Assembly: GCF_000521465.1 (NCBI RefSeq)
Contig: NZ_BAVR01000005.1
Location: 41,992-105,991, forward strand
Direction: 5' to 3'
DNA from: Acetivibrio straminisolvens JCM 21531
Lineage (GTDB): Bacteria > Bacillota > Clostridia > Acetivibrionales > Acetivibrionaceae
Length of the DNA: 64,000 nt
Under the pieces are notes generated by a model. It had not been told where the DNA came from and searched no databases. It saw only the letters and a program-made list of their open reading frames with translations. Each line of letters starts with the position of its first letter. The stretch's first letter is position 1. The position numbers were made by a program, and so were the translations under genes. Of this stretch, positions 8,947 to 19,157 are shown in pieces.

Positions 8947-9753
8947 ATGTCTATTAAGAAAAGCGTAATTTTAGTTACTGCCGCAGCAGCTTTGCTTTTA
9001 GGTGCTGCCGGCTGCAGCAATAATAATGCTGTGCCAGCCCAAAATACCGGTGAAAATGTAAGCGTCAGGGATAACAACGCTACACCGGCATATAATTTAG
9101 ACCATAGCAATGGGTTGCCAACAGATACTGCCGGCGAAAGTTTAAGTACCGATAATAGCAACGCCGTACCCACAGATAATGCCAATGAAGTTAGGAGAGG
9201 CCTTCGAATGGGCGGAGGTATAATGCCCAATATAGCCGGTGAGTACATGAGTGTAGCAGAGGTAAAGAAAAAATCGGAAGAAATTGTTCATTTAAAAGCT
9301 ATATCGTATGAAACTATTGAAAAAGTAGGATTCCCTAGTACTATAACTAATGCAGAAGTATTAAGCGTTATTGAAGGAAGCCTTTCAAAGGGAGATATAA
9401 TAAAACTGGTTCAAACCGGTGCCATTAACGGTGAACAAGAAATAAGCATGCCGGGAGATCCCATTTTCAGACCAGGCGATGAAATGGTACTTTTTCTGGT
9501 AAAAGCTAAAGTTGACAATGCGGAAGATGCATATCTCACCGTAGGATTTAATGAAGGCAGATTTGATGTCATAAACTCAAAAATTCATGCGCGGGGACCT
9601 CAGCATATTAGTTATTCATCAACACCAACTCCAATAGTAAGAAAAGAAGTTAAAAGGTCCGATTCGATTGCCGAAATGAGTTATTACGACATTACCCGCT
9701 TTAGCTTTACTGTGGAAGAGTTTTCCCAAAAGATTAGAGAATTAAAGGATTAG
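8947..9753 (+). CDS. Putative lipoprotein of unknown function
   Basis: 268 residues. A short basic start, a hydrophobic run (residues 7-21) and lipobox AAGC with Cys23 mark a lipoprotein anchored on the outer membrane face. Residues 24-80 are a low-complexity Asn/Thr/Pro linker with loosely repeated units (NNNAVPAQNTGEN, DNSNAVPTDNANE). Residues 100-268 look like a compact beta-rich domain (TITNAEVLSVIEGSLSKGDIIKLVQTG, FRPGDEMVLFLVKAK). I do not recognise the family with certainty. Ribosome site GGGGGGTGGGG precedes the ATG. It is expressed opposite to all neighbours and ends at a strong terminator; its promoter includes the IS end. Confidence 0.75.
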   Translation: MSIKKSVILVTAAAALLLGAAGCSNNNAVPAQNTGENVSVRDNNATPAYNLDHSNGLPTDTAGESLSTDNSNAVPTDNANEVRRGLRMGGGIMPNIAGEYMSVAEVKKKSEEIVHLKAISYETIEKVGFPSTITNAEVLSVIEGSLSKGDIIKLVQTGAINGEQEISMPGDPIFRPGDEMVLFLVKAKVDNAEDAYLTVGFNEGRFDVINSKIHARGPQHISYSSTPTPIVRKEVKRSDSIAEMSYYDITRFSFTVEEFSQKIRELKD

Positions 9754-9809
9754 AAAATATTAAAAGCCAGTGGAACTATATATACAATACCACTGGCTTT
9801 TAATATTTT
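9754..9809. terminator. Strong bidirectional terminator
   Basis: A 20-bp perfect stem (9754-9773 with 9790-9809, core AAAAGCCAGTGG/CCACTGGCTTTT) between the convergent lipoprotein and spoIIQ genes, AT-rich at both ends. Confidence 0.85.
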
Positions 9810-9833
9810 TAATGTGTCTTCATAAATCAACAT

Positions 9834-10757
9834 CTATTTTTTGTCATCCGAAGGCAACTGGAGATAACTCTTCGGGTCAACAGGTTTGTTGTCTTTCAAA
9901 ACTTCAAAATGAAGGTGTGCAGGTTCTGCTGATTCAATAATTGCGGTATTTCCTACGCTTCCGATTATTTCTCCCTGTTTGACCTTCTGGTTTGGAGTCA
10001 CCATGTCTCCGCTGGCAAGATTTGCGTACAATGTCTTTATGCCGTTTTCATGCTCTACAATTACTGTTACACCAAACCTGGGATCGCTTTTAACCTCAGT
10101 TACCACTCCATCGGCAACGGCTTTGACCGGAGTGCCTCTGTCCGCTCTCAAATCCACTCCGCTATGAGCCCGCCATTCATCCAAAGTTTTTGAATAAACC
10201 AGCCTGTCCATTGCATATTCAAAAGTCACTTCTCCAAAAACAGGCATTACAAATGTAAGTTTCTTGCCACTCTCAGACTTGCCCTCGGACTTGTTTGCGG
10301 ATTTTTCTGATGTCTTTGCTGCTTCAACCTTTTGGCTGTCTGCCTCTGTTTTTGTTGATGTCTCTGCTTTTTGAGGCTTTGCCGAAGGTTTTGGACTTTC
10401 TTCTGCTTTAGGACTTGCAGCAGGACCGGAAGGCTTTATTGCTTCGATTGCCTCTCCCGATGTTTCTGCCGCAATTTCACTTTCAAGACCGTCTTTCGGC
10501 AATAAATAAGTACTGTTGCTTCCGTTTTCATCAACTATGCTGCTTGCCATATCCGGTGAGATAATATCCTCTTCACCGATGTCTTTTGATGAACGTATGT
10601 TATGTGCTGTAATGAATACCGCTGTAGCTCCAATAACCGTTATACACAATGCCAAAACAATATAAAATCCTTTTTTATCGAGAAAATCCAAAACTTTCTT
10701 TTGTGAAATCTTCTTGTCGGGAAACATTTTTTTAAAATCCACTTTTTCCACCTCCAT
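9834..10757 (-). CDS. spoIIQ: SpoIIQ-type M23 (LytM) peptidase
   Basis: 307 residues: cytoplasmic N-terminus, one membrane segment (about 31-51, YIVLALCITVIGATAVFIT), a Pro/Ser/Glu/Lys-rich linker (about 90-165) and a C-terminal M23 domain (about 170-300). The zinc-site motifs HSGVDLRAD and PAHLHFEV are both intact. The B. subtilis protein is known to lack part of this site, while clostridial versions keep it. SpoIIQ is made in the forespore and forms the engulfment channel with SpoIIIAH. It lies directly downstream of spoIID on the same strand, the conserved order, which supports this over a generic M23 enzyme. Confidence 0.88.
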   Translation of the reverse strand: MEVEKVDFKKMFPDKKISQKKVLDFLDKKGFYIVLALCITVIGATAVFITAHNIRSSKDIGEEDIISPDMASSIVDENGSNSTYLLPKDGLESEIAAETSGEAIEAIKPSGPAASPKAEESPKPSAKPQKAETSTKTEADSQKVEAAKTSEKSANKSEGKSESGKKLTFVMPVFGEVTFEYAMDRLVYSKTLDEWRAHSGVDLRADRGTPVKAVADGVVTEVKSDPRFGVTVIVEHENGIKTLYANLASGDMVTPNQKVKQGEIIGSVGNTAIIESAEPAHLHFEVLKDNKPVDPKSYLQLPSDDKK

Positions 10758-10821
10758 ATATTATTGTTACCGCATATGGCAGCAATATACATGGAGAAGA
10801 AAAAATATTTAATCTTTACGG

Positions 10822-11824
10822 TTACCGGTTACATGCTTCGAAATTCTCAATAGTGTCAAGGTATACCCCAGTATAATAGTGCTTTAAAATCTCCTCATAC
10901 GTTCCGCCGTTTTTTGCAAGGTAATTTGCCCCCCATTGGCTCATACCGACCCCATGCCCGTATCCAATCGTCGTTATTATAACCTCGCCGTCATCTCCCT
11001 TTTCAATATTGAATTCGTAGATCTAAGGCCCAGCAAGGTTCTTAGCTGTGTACCCTTAATAACCACATCCTCAATCTTAAGTTCCTTTACTCTTCCCGCC
11101 GGAGTTCTCTCCAATACCTCAATTTCTTCTAAAAGGTTTTCCGGTTCTATATCTATATCCGGGTATTCTTCCTCCAGTTTTTTCGTTATTTCTTCTTCCT
11201 TAAACACCGTCTCAACCTTGTACCCCGAACTTTTATCCTCACCTTCACTCTTTACGCTTTTCAAATAAGGTACTTCCACTCCTTCCCAGACATCTTCCGC
11301 ATTCTCGGTCATCCCTCCGCTGTTTGCATGGAATACCGGATTCACCACTTTTTTGTCATACAGAATGATTATTCCCTCTGTTTCCTTGACTGCTCTCTCA
11401 ATTTTATTCCAATTGTCAAGGGCTTTGAAAGTGCCCCATTTTGCCATTGCATCCTCCTTTTTTGTCCATGCCTGGCAGTGTCCCGGGTCAGTACAGATAT
11501 CGGCCCCCTTGTGGGTATCTTCCTTTGGGGAATAGAATTTTTTCATTCTTCCGTATACATAGGTACGGGCAGCAACAGCCTGTGCCTTAAGGCTTCCAAT
11601 TCGAAATCCGCAGGCATTTCAGCCGCCACCACGCCCTTGAGATACTCCTCCAGAATCATTTCCTCAACTTCATCCCTGTCTTTAATATACACCTTTAACG
11701 TCATGTCCTCTTTTTCCTCGGGTACAATGTCCTCAATTACTGTACTGCATCCTCTCACGATAATCAGAGGGAGAATAACTACTATTATAGTCATTAACAA
11801 AACATATCTAACGAATCTTTTCAT
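10822..11824 (-). CDS. spoIID: Stage II sporulation protein D, SpoIID (two frameshifts)
   Basis: Membrane-anchored lytic transglycosylase of engulfment. N-terminal membrane segment (residues 6-23), then the family blocks [33 protein letters not shown] (read across a break near 11588), VNPVFHANSGGMTENAEDVW and, near the C-terminus, GYGHGVGMSQWGA (read across a break near 11013), the SpoIID hallmark. Both breaks are single bases lost from AAA and TTT on the coding strand. With them restored, the protein ends at the TAA at 10822, about 334 residues. It lies between murA and spoIIQ, as in other endospore formers. Confidence 0.9.
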
Positions 11825-11982
11825 TATCCATACCTTTTCCCGATGCTTTGTAGTTTCTTACCAACAAGTGCATGTCAGTACTAATAAATATGATTGCAAA
11901 TTACAAGTTATTCTTTTTTTACGGACAATGAAAAGCAGTGGAAAGGATAATATAATAATGCATTAATAAAAGCAAAATAATT

Positions 11983-12012
11983 AAAGGACGAGGTAAATAA
12001 CCTGCGTCCTTT
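11983..12012 (-). terminator. Terminator downstream of murA
   Basis: Stem AAAGGACG (11983-11990) with CGTCCTTT (12005-12012), extended inward by GGT/ACC pairing around TAAATA. On the minus strand TTTAATTATTTT follows. It separates murA from spoIID, which then needs its own promoter. Confidence 0.7.
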
Positions 12013-12043
12013 AATATGTACTTCATTTTACTCTATTAAAATT

Positions 12044-13312
12044 TTACTGTTCATCTTCGACTCTTTGAATGTTTGCTCCAAGGGAGTTGAGCTTTTCGTG
12101 TATTCTTACGTACCCTCTTTCAATATGCTCTATCTCGGTAACTTCGGTAACGCCTTCAGCTACAAGTCCTGCCAAAACAAGGGCTGCACCGGCTCTTAAG
12201 TCTGTTGCCCTTACCTTTGCTCCCGTAAGTTTGCTATTACCTTCAATAATCGCGCTTCTTCCCTCAATTTTAACATTTGCTCCCATTCTTTTGAGCTCTG
12301 CCAAATGCATAAACCTGTTTTCAAAAATAGTCTCGATAACCATACTGGTTCCCTCTGCTTTGGTCATCAAAGAAGTCATCTGTGCCTGCATATCCGTCGG
12401 GAAACCGGGATACGGATGTGTTTTAATATCAATAGGCCTTATTGCATCATTGGCTTTTACATGTATGCTTGAGAGCTCTTCGGAAACTTCAACGCCCGCT
12501 TCCCTCAGCTTTGCAGTAATCGGTTTTACATGATCGGGCACAATATTTTCAATAATTACATCTCCGCCGGTCACCGCTGCAGCCACCATAAATGTCCCCG
12601 CTTCAATCCTGTCGGGTATTACTGCATGGTTGGTTCCGCTCAAGCTATGAACACCGTGTATCTTAATGGTATCGGTGCCTGCACCCTTTATATCGGCGCC
12701 CATGGCAGTAAGATATGTGGCAAGATCCACAATTTCCGGTTCGATTGCAGCATTTTCAATAATTGTCTGGCCCTCTGCCAAAACTGCAGCCATCATAATA
12801 TTTTCCGTAGCACCCACACTGGGAAAATCCAGGTATATCTTGCTCCCTTTGAGTCTTCCGCTTACTCTTGCTTCTATATAACCATGTCCTTGTTCTATCT
12901 CGGCTCCCATCGCTGCAAATCCTTTTAGATGCAAATCTACAGGTCTTGTACCTATAGCGCATCCACCCGGAAGGGAAATTTTGGCTATTCCTGTTCTGGC
13001 CAACAGCGGACCCATGACAAGAATAGATGCCCTCATTTTATTTACCAACTCATAAGGTGCTGTTGTATTTAAAATATCACTCGTGTTAATGCAAACTTTT
13101 GACTTGCTTTCGGAGAATTTAACATTCACCCCAAAGGACTCCAACAGATCACACATAATTTTTACGTCAGTGAGATCCGGAACTTCCTCAATAATGCTTT
13201 CCCTGTCCCCTAAAATTGAGGCGGCAATAATAGGCAGAACAGAGTTCTTTGCGCCGCTAATTCTTACTTTTCCCCGTAAAGGCTTTCCTTGAGTTACAAT
13301 TAATTTGGGCAC
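12044..13312 (-). CDS. murA: UDP-N-acetylglucosamine 1-carboxyvinyltransferase MurA
   Basis: Transfers enolpyruvate from PEP to UDP-GlcNAc, the committed step of peptidoglycan synthesis and the fosfomycin target. Motifs: [20 protein letters not shown] near the start and [19 protein letters not shown], whose Cys is the residue fosfomycin alkylates. About 422 residues from the GTG at 13312, which has AAAGGAAG upstream; the in-frame ATG at 13390 would add 26 unrelated residues and overlap the ywmB stop. It follows ywmB directly, as murAA does in B. subtilis. Frame intact. Confidence 0.95.
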   Translation of the reverse strand: MPKLIVTQGKPLRGKVRISGAKNSVLPIIAASILGDRESIIEEVPDLTDVKIMCDLLESFGVNVKFSESKSKVCINTSDILNTTAPYELVNKMRASILVMGPLLARTGIAKISLPGGCAIGTRPVDLHLKGFAAMGAEIEQGHGYIEARVSGRLKGSKIYLDFPSVGATENIMMAAVLAEGQTIIENAAIEPEIVDLATYLTAMGADIKGAGTDTIKIHGVHSLSGTNHAVIPDRIEAGTFMVAAAVTGGDVIIENIVPDHVKPITAKLREAGVEVSEELSSIHVKANDAIRPIDIKTHPYPGFPTDMQAQMTSLMTKAEGTSMVIETIFENRFMHLAELKRMGANVKIEGRSAIIEGNSKLTGAKVRATDLRAGAALVLAGLVAEGVTEVTEIEHIERGYVRIHEKLNSLGANIQRVEDEQ

Positions 13313-13379
13313 GTCGATTCTTCCTTTCGTTTTTTTATTGTAATTTATCTTTTGTATCCACCTTGCGCGGCTGCTTGTA

Positions 13380-14132
13380 TCAATATTCAACAGTTATCAC
13401 AGGTGTCGCAAGCCATATGTATGTTCTGTCTTCATAAGAATTATACCTGATTGCGATGTTCATATTCACCCTTTCGCCATTTACCAGTATTGAATTGTCA
13501 ATACTCGGAGCGAAAGCCGAAACACTTATTAAATTTTTTTCTGCAATACCGTTTACCTTTTTAGCCCTTGCACTTTTGAGTATTCTATTACTCATTTTAT
13601 TTAAATCTTTGTGATCCATCTTTCCTTCAAAATATCCGGTAATACAGATATTCAATTCCGATTCAATTTTATATTTGTCAAGCACATCAACTAAATCATC
13701 ATGTATATCCTCAAGTCCAATTTCATCGGGCCCGGAAGTGAGGCTCAGTGAAATATAAGACTTTCCTGCATCTTGCCCGCTTCTATTGGATTGGGCACAT
13801 ATGTTTACCATCTTCCCGTTGCCAACAGTTCCGATTATCTCTATCTTGTCAATCTGATCATTTGTTATCAATCTTCTTGAATACAGTTCGTTATTCTCTA
13901 TATTCAAATCCTTTGCTAGATTGTCTGCCATCTTTGACAATTCTTCAAAACTTTTTTCTGTTTTTGACCATGCATAAAATTCAGTGTTGGCAAGAGTTGC
14001 CCCCGATGCCACAAAAGCTTCTTTAAGGGCGCTTGAAGATGACCCTTTATTATAATATAGCTTTAAACACCCAATTGTAAATAGTATAATTAAGATTATT
14101 AGCAAATAAAAGTATTTCGACGAAAGTTTCAT
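13380..14132 (-). CDS. ywmB: YwmB family protein
   Basis: 250 residues with an N-terminal membrane or signal segment (8-25, [19 protein letters not shown]) and a YwmB-type extracytoplasmic domain: [31 protein letters not shown] and, near the end, [20 protein letters not shown]. The family function is not established. Identification rests on these blocks plus the position immediately upstream of murA, exactly as in Bacillus. The proximity to murA suggests co-transcription. Confidence 0.85.
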   Translation of the reverse strand: MKLSSKYFYLLIILIILFTIGCLKLYYNKGSSSSALKEAFVASGATLANTEFYAWSKTEKSFEELSKMADNLAKDLNIENNELYSRRLITNDQIDKIEIIGTVGNGKMVNICAQSNRSGQDAGKSYISLSLTSGPDEIGLEDIHDDLVDVLDKYKIESELNICITGYFEGKMDHKDLNKMSNRILKSARAKKVNGIAEKNLISVSAFAPSIDNSILVNGERVNMNIAIRYNSYEDRTYIWLATPVITVEY

Positions 14133-14407
14133 ATATATCTCCCTTTTCTACCATTTTGTACATCTTCATTAGAAATGGACACAGCTATAGTAGAATTATT
14201 GCCTTTTCGCAAGAGGGATATACATATATTATTTTTTAAGAACTGTTTGAAATTTTCAATTGTTTAGAAATTTTCAACTGTTAAGAAGTGCTCTTTTGTA
14301 CAACCACCTCCTAAAAAAGCGGCATAGAATTATTGTAAACTTTTTTTCGTCGTAATGCAAAATCGTAAATTAAGTAGCTTGGTACAACAAAGGATCTGGC
14401 TTCTATA

Positions 14408-15262
14408 TCAGTATGTGGAGAGTGCTCTGCTTACCATCATGGAACAGTTGGCTCTAGTTATTGCAGCTTCTTCGTCAAAATTCTTGTAGAGGCTGTCATT
14501 AACCGTCAGGATACCTACATCAAACATTTTCTTTACTGATTTGCTGTACCATTTATCCGGATTTAATTTTGAATAAATCCCGTTTTTTGTAGTCTTGAAC
14601 TCGAACGCTCTCGCTACAACCGAACAGGCCTCAGCTAAAGTTATAGGCCGATCGGGCCTTACCGTCCCGTCTTCATAACCTGAAATCAATCCGTGTTTTG
14701 ATGCAACAATTATTATATCCCTTGCCCAATGTCCGTCAATATCGGTAAATCCCGAAGTATTCTCCGTTGTCCCTTGAAGATTCAACGCCTTTACCAGAAG
14801 AACCATAAACTCTGCTCTGGTAATACTACTTTCTGGCTTGAAGGAACCGTCCGGCATTCCGTTCACAATTCCCGCATCATGAAGATGAGTAATATACTCC
14901 TGGGCTTCAATGCCCCTTATGTCGCTAAAAGGTACCCAATCGGCATCATTAATGTTTGAAAGGATTATTCTAATCGGCGGAACAGCACCGGTCAAATCGT
15001 AGTCAAGATGTGCCCGGGATGCTCCTTCAACCGTCTCATAACCAATATTGAGCGTTTTGCCGTTTACCAGGAAATAATGGGTAATGGCAATGCCTTTGTC
15101 TTTATTTTTTTCTTCATCGGACCACTTTAATGTAACCCTTATTTTGTTTTCGTCTATTTGCCGCGTCTCGAACACAACTCCGTGAGCATTGACATTTTGC
15201 ACACTCACAATCATAACAAGCAATATAAATATTATGCTCACACATATAGTCTTTATATTCAT
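14408..15262 (-). CDS. S-layer homology (SLH) protein, small
   Basis: 284 residues: signal peptide (1-26, ending NVNAHG), a short domain of about 75 residues (FETRQIDENKIRVTLKWSDEE...), then three SLH repeats. The repeats are recognised by WVPFSDIRGIEAQEYITHLHDAGIVNGMPDG with SITRAEFMVLL, FTDIDGHWARDIIIVASKHGLISGYEDG with ITLAEACSVVAR, and WYSKSVKKMFDVGILTV with AITRANCSMMVSRAL. SLH triplets bind pyruvylated wall polysaccharide. It is last in a three-gene minus-strand run of SLH/fibronectin-like proteins, 50 bases after the preceding stop. Confidence 0.85.
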   Translation of the reverse strand: MNIKTICVSIIFILLVMIVSVQNVNAHGVVFETRQIDENKIRVTLKWSDEEKNKDKGIAITHYFLVNGKTLNIGYETVEGASRAHLDYDLTGAVPPIRIILSNINDADWVPFSDIRGIEAQEYITHLHDAGIVNGMPDGSFKPESSITRAEFMVLLVKALNLQGTTENTSGFTDIDGHWARDIIIVASKHGLISGYEDGTVRPDRPITLAEACSVVARAFEFKTTKNGIYSKLNPDKWYSKSVKKMFDVGILTVNDSLYKNFDEEAAITRANCSMMVSRALSTY

Positions 15263-15312
15263 TATTTCCTACCTCAAATCCTCTTTTTTAAAGTAGAAAT
15301 TAACCTTGTTTT

Positions 15313-18300
15313 TTATTCCAATTCTCCAATATATACCAGTAGTTTCTCAATAAGCACAAGAACTTCATGTCTTTTTATCGGCTCATTGACCATGATTGTT
15401 TTACCGCCATCTCTTACCAGTTCAAAGCCATTTTTTTCAATGAACTCTGCCTTTGTTTTGGCATCCGTTATTTTTCCGGTTTTCAGCTCAAAGAGCCTGA
15501 TTATCATTTTGTAAGCCTCACCCACTGTACAATTTCTGCTTGAAGCCTTAATATCATTGGAAGTAATAAATCCTGCTTTCAAAGCCTTGTTCATATAGTC
15601 GCTTCCATATTCGTAATCCAAGACATCGAGCATAAATTTTACTGTATCTCCCAATGAGGCATAATTGTCCGGTTCGAAAAGCCTTGTCGGAACGCTTTTT
15701 AATTCATGCAAAGATGCCACGTTATTTATGCTGGTCTCGTGAGGATGATAATATATGTCGTCAAAAAAGTCTTTGTCCAATTCCGCTATAGCAGTATCTC
15801 CCAATTTAACGGTTTCAAAAGCAAGAGTTCCTATATTTCTGTCATAGTTGAAATCATATGCGGTATTAAGTCTTTTCCATTTGCCGGTTTCTCCGTCGTA
15901 TAAAAAGCCGGATGTCTTGCCCTCGGTGTATCTATCGGTATCGTCATATTCCGAAAGAACTTTAAGAGGCTTTAGGACAGAACTTACAGGTATTACATTG
16001 CCGCCATCGACTACACCTATTTCTATTTTTACGGTCTCGGTTTTAAATATCATGTTCTTTACATTTGTTCCGGTATTGCCAAGATGAGAAATGGTTATTT
16101 CGTAATTTACTCCCGAAGCCTTTCCCGCCAATGGTTGAAGTTTGCCGTTGTTATTGTTCCCGGTCTTATAACAAGGGAAAAAATCTTTCATTTTAAAAGT
16201 AACATTTTCCGAAAGCTCGGTCAGGGATTTAAACACCTTGTCGGAAACCAGTATTCTCAGTTTTTTATATGCCTGGGGCGGATCATTGAGTTTGACTGTA
16301 ACATCTAATTTATTGTCATTAATTACATACTCTACAAATCTGTCCGCATCAACCCCAACTATCTTAACATCCCACACTCCGTCTTTGACGGTTTTTGCTT
16401 TATTTACAAAATCACCGATTATGACAGTATCAATATCCTCATCGGAATCATAGTCATCACTGCTTCTTCTAGTTCTCACAGTCACACTCTGGGTGGGATT
16501 GGATTTCAAGTTTTTCGAAGGATCATAGGAATACAGCCTTGCATAATACCTGTGGTTCGACAAAAGTCCTCCCACAGTAAATTCCGAGACCTTTCCCACT
16601 TTGAATTCCATGGCATCTTTGTAATCTATGTCGCCGGCAACCTCAAGAATATACTCTAAGCCCTCTTCCTGCATCCATTCATACGTAATGCTGTTCTTTG
16701 TAATCGCGTCGGAGCTGTTTTTTATACCGAACCCCTTTGGCGTATCCGGCGGAATATAGGCAAGAGTCCTTACTAGATAGGAATCGCTCCACTCGGACTT
16801 TATTGTCTCTCCGTCTTTGCCGACAGCTTCTGCCTGCACCCAGAAATAATACAGGGTATTGGGAGTCAGGCCTGTTATTCTTGTGTATATGGAATTCTCA
16901 AAGTCTTCCGGTGTAACTTTCACGTTTCCAATGGCTGCATTGATATTGTCGTGAAGTCCGTATTTCAGATAGTAATTGTGTTCCGGATTGAGTTCCCAGC
17001 CCAAATCAATGTACGTGTCCGCAGCCAGGTGATAGTTGAATGAAGGCACCACCGGCTTTTCCAAAGGAGGTATTATAACGGGATTTGTCGTGACTATTAA
17101 CGGGTCCGACGGTTCGGACACAAGGTTTGCACTGGGTCTTGCCGCTCTCACCCAAATAACATACACTTTATTGGCTCAAGACCGGCAACTGTAATATCCA
17201 CGTTGTGTTTTTTCCCGTCAGGATTGAGGTCCGGGTTTTCCCACGGGTCATTTGGGTCAACCGGGAAATTAACTACTTTATCCGCAGGAAGATATTTGAG
17301 CTCATCATAGGACATTCCTTCCCTATACTCAACACATCCGACATTTATTCTTACGCCTGAATCATAGGACACTTTTCTGTAATAAACATCATCAACAACG
17401 GACGGCTGAGGGTCAAAAGGCGGCACATCATTGTAATGAAGTTTTTCAGTGCGTATGTATTCCCATTTGTTTTCACTGAAATTATATTCTTCATACCACA
17501 GGTTTTTAATCTGTATCGTCACCGAACTTTCCGTAACCATGTTCTGTCCGTCCGAATCCTTCTTTACTTTAAGAGGCGGCTTTGCCGGCACATTAGGCTG
17601 ATTTATCGGCTCATCGGTGGGAGTAATAATAACCTTTATGGCAGGGTCGGATATATATTCGACATTTTGGAGTATATCGTCAACATATTCAATAAACTGC
17701 TTCTTTGCAACTATTTTTAAATAATAGGTGGAGTTGGGAGTCAAATTCGAAACAACGTATTTATAGCCAATAAGGGCATCTCCGCTAATTATTTGGTTAC
17801 TGCTTCCCATTGACACGTTCCAGGCAATTTTTTTGCTCTCCGGCGGATTGTCAATAAGGTTTGGATCGTCTATAATCCATATGTCATAGGTAATATCATT
17901 GTCCACCTGCCCGTCCCCTCGAGTGGGAGCTTTCCACAAAATTGTCGCACTATTGGGTTTGAGTTCTTCATCATAGCTTATAATGGTCTCTCCCGGAGCT
18001 TTTTCAAATTTGTCCACCAATACCGGAGCTGCGGGATAAGAAGGAGTCTCCTGCTCTCTTACTATTATTCTTTCGGATTCTATCTTTATGCCTTCATACA
18101 CATCAAGACCGTCTCTGGTTACAATTGCCCTGATTATAAAGTAGTGTTCAACCTCTCCGGGAGGAAGCGTGACAAAAAAATCGGTACCGTCCACAGCCGC
18201 CATGTACTGTTCCAGATCGCTAGAGTCCACTTGCCCCCTGTAAATCTGATATTTGACTTTTATGTTGCTGTCGCTAAGTCCGGTAACAACAGGACTCCAC

Positions 18301-19151
18301 TCCAGCTTCCAAATGGTTCCGGAGTCGGTAGCGGCTATTTTTGTGGTCTTAACCAAAATGTAGCTGCTGACAATAACGGTTGGACTGTACGGATTCTTTT
18401 TGAGTTCGGAATCATTAACATCCGGCTCAATTCTGATGTAGTAGACCCTTCCCGGGTCTCTGGCAGTGTGAATATACTCAAGCTTTCCTGTAGACTCATT
18501 CACCTTTACCGGCTTATCCGGTCCTATCTGGTCTTTGCCTATGTATATCGGCGGTGTATTGGTGAAATTGCCGTTTTCGGAAATATAAAGCTTGTAGTCT
18601 ATTCTGCCACTGGTATTCCAAACATCATCCCATTCTATCTTAATCTTGTTTGTAGACACGGAATATGCGTCAACATCTATCTCGGTCAAAACCTTCACTC
18701 TGTTTGAAGCCGGCGATTCAGCACTTTTGTACAATTTGCTGTCTTCCGTATATGTGTGGTAGGCAGTCGCATCCACGTAGTAGATGGTACCTGAATTCAG
18801 ATCCTTTAAGCGGTACGAATCCAGATTTCCGGAAACATCCTTTGCCTTCAATGTACGGGGTTTGGCCGCCCTGTAAGGCTTCGGGATTTCCTGCACATAG
18901 AAGTTAAGGTATTTCGAAATGGAATAAGCAGGAAAACTTACATTCCATTTAAAATCTACATAATATTTATCAAATTCACTATAGCCAATGGCTGGCTCCC
19001 CAGGATTTTGCGGTTCAATCCTAAGCTTTGAAGGAGCCGATTGAGGTTCTGCATCAATAGCCCAAGCTGTATTTATGATATTTAGTTGGATAATAAGGCT
19101 CATTATCAATATTAGTCCGATAGCTCTCTTAGCTCTTGTCATTTTCATCAT
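15313..19151 (-). CDS. Large surface protein with fibronectin III-like repeats and degenerate SLH (frameshift)
   Basis: About 1,280 residues once a single lost base near 17171 is restored (expected Glu-Pro-Asn-Lys-Val-Tyr-Val-Ile-Trp, CCAAATAAA). Signal peptide (about 8-31, ending AWA). Several beta-sandwich modules follow, each closed by a fibronectin III-like strand: SGTIYYVDATAYHTY, GRVYYIRIEPDVND, NSTYYLKIVAKK, NTLYYFWVQAEAVG, HRYYARLYSYDPS. The C-terminal 150 residues (SLHELKSVPTRLFEPDNYASLGDTVKFML..., IKRHEVLVLIEKLLVY) resemble weakened SLH repeats. It starts seven bases after the upstream stop, so it is co-transcribed. Function unknown; probably an S-layer-attached adhesin or scaffold. 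Confidence 0.8.
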
Positions 19152-19157
19152 GTCTCC

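Noticed and set aside
9834..10757. General M23 cell-wall hydrolase rather than SpoIIQ
   Set aside because: The single N-terminal membrane helix, linker and position next to spoIID fit SpoIIQ better.
14285..14315. Small frame with an AGGAGG site on the minus strand upstream of the SLH gene region
   Set aside because: It encodes only about eight residues before a stop; the ribosome-site-like motif is probably chance.
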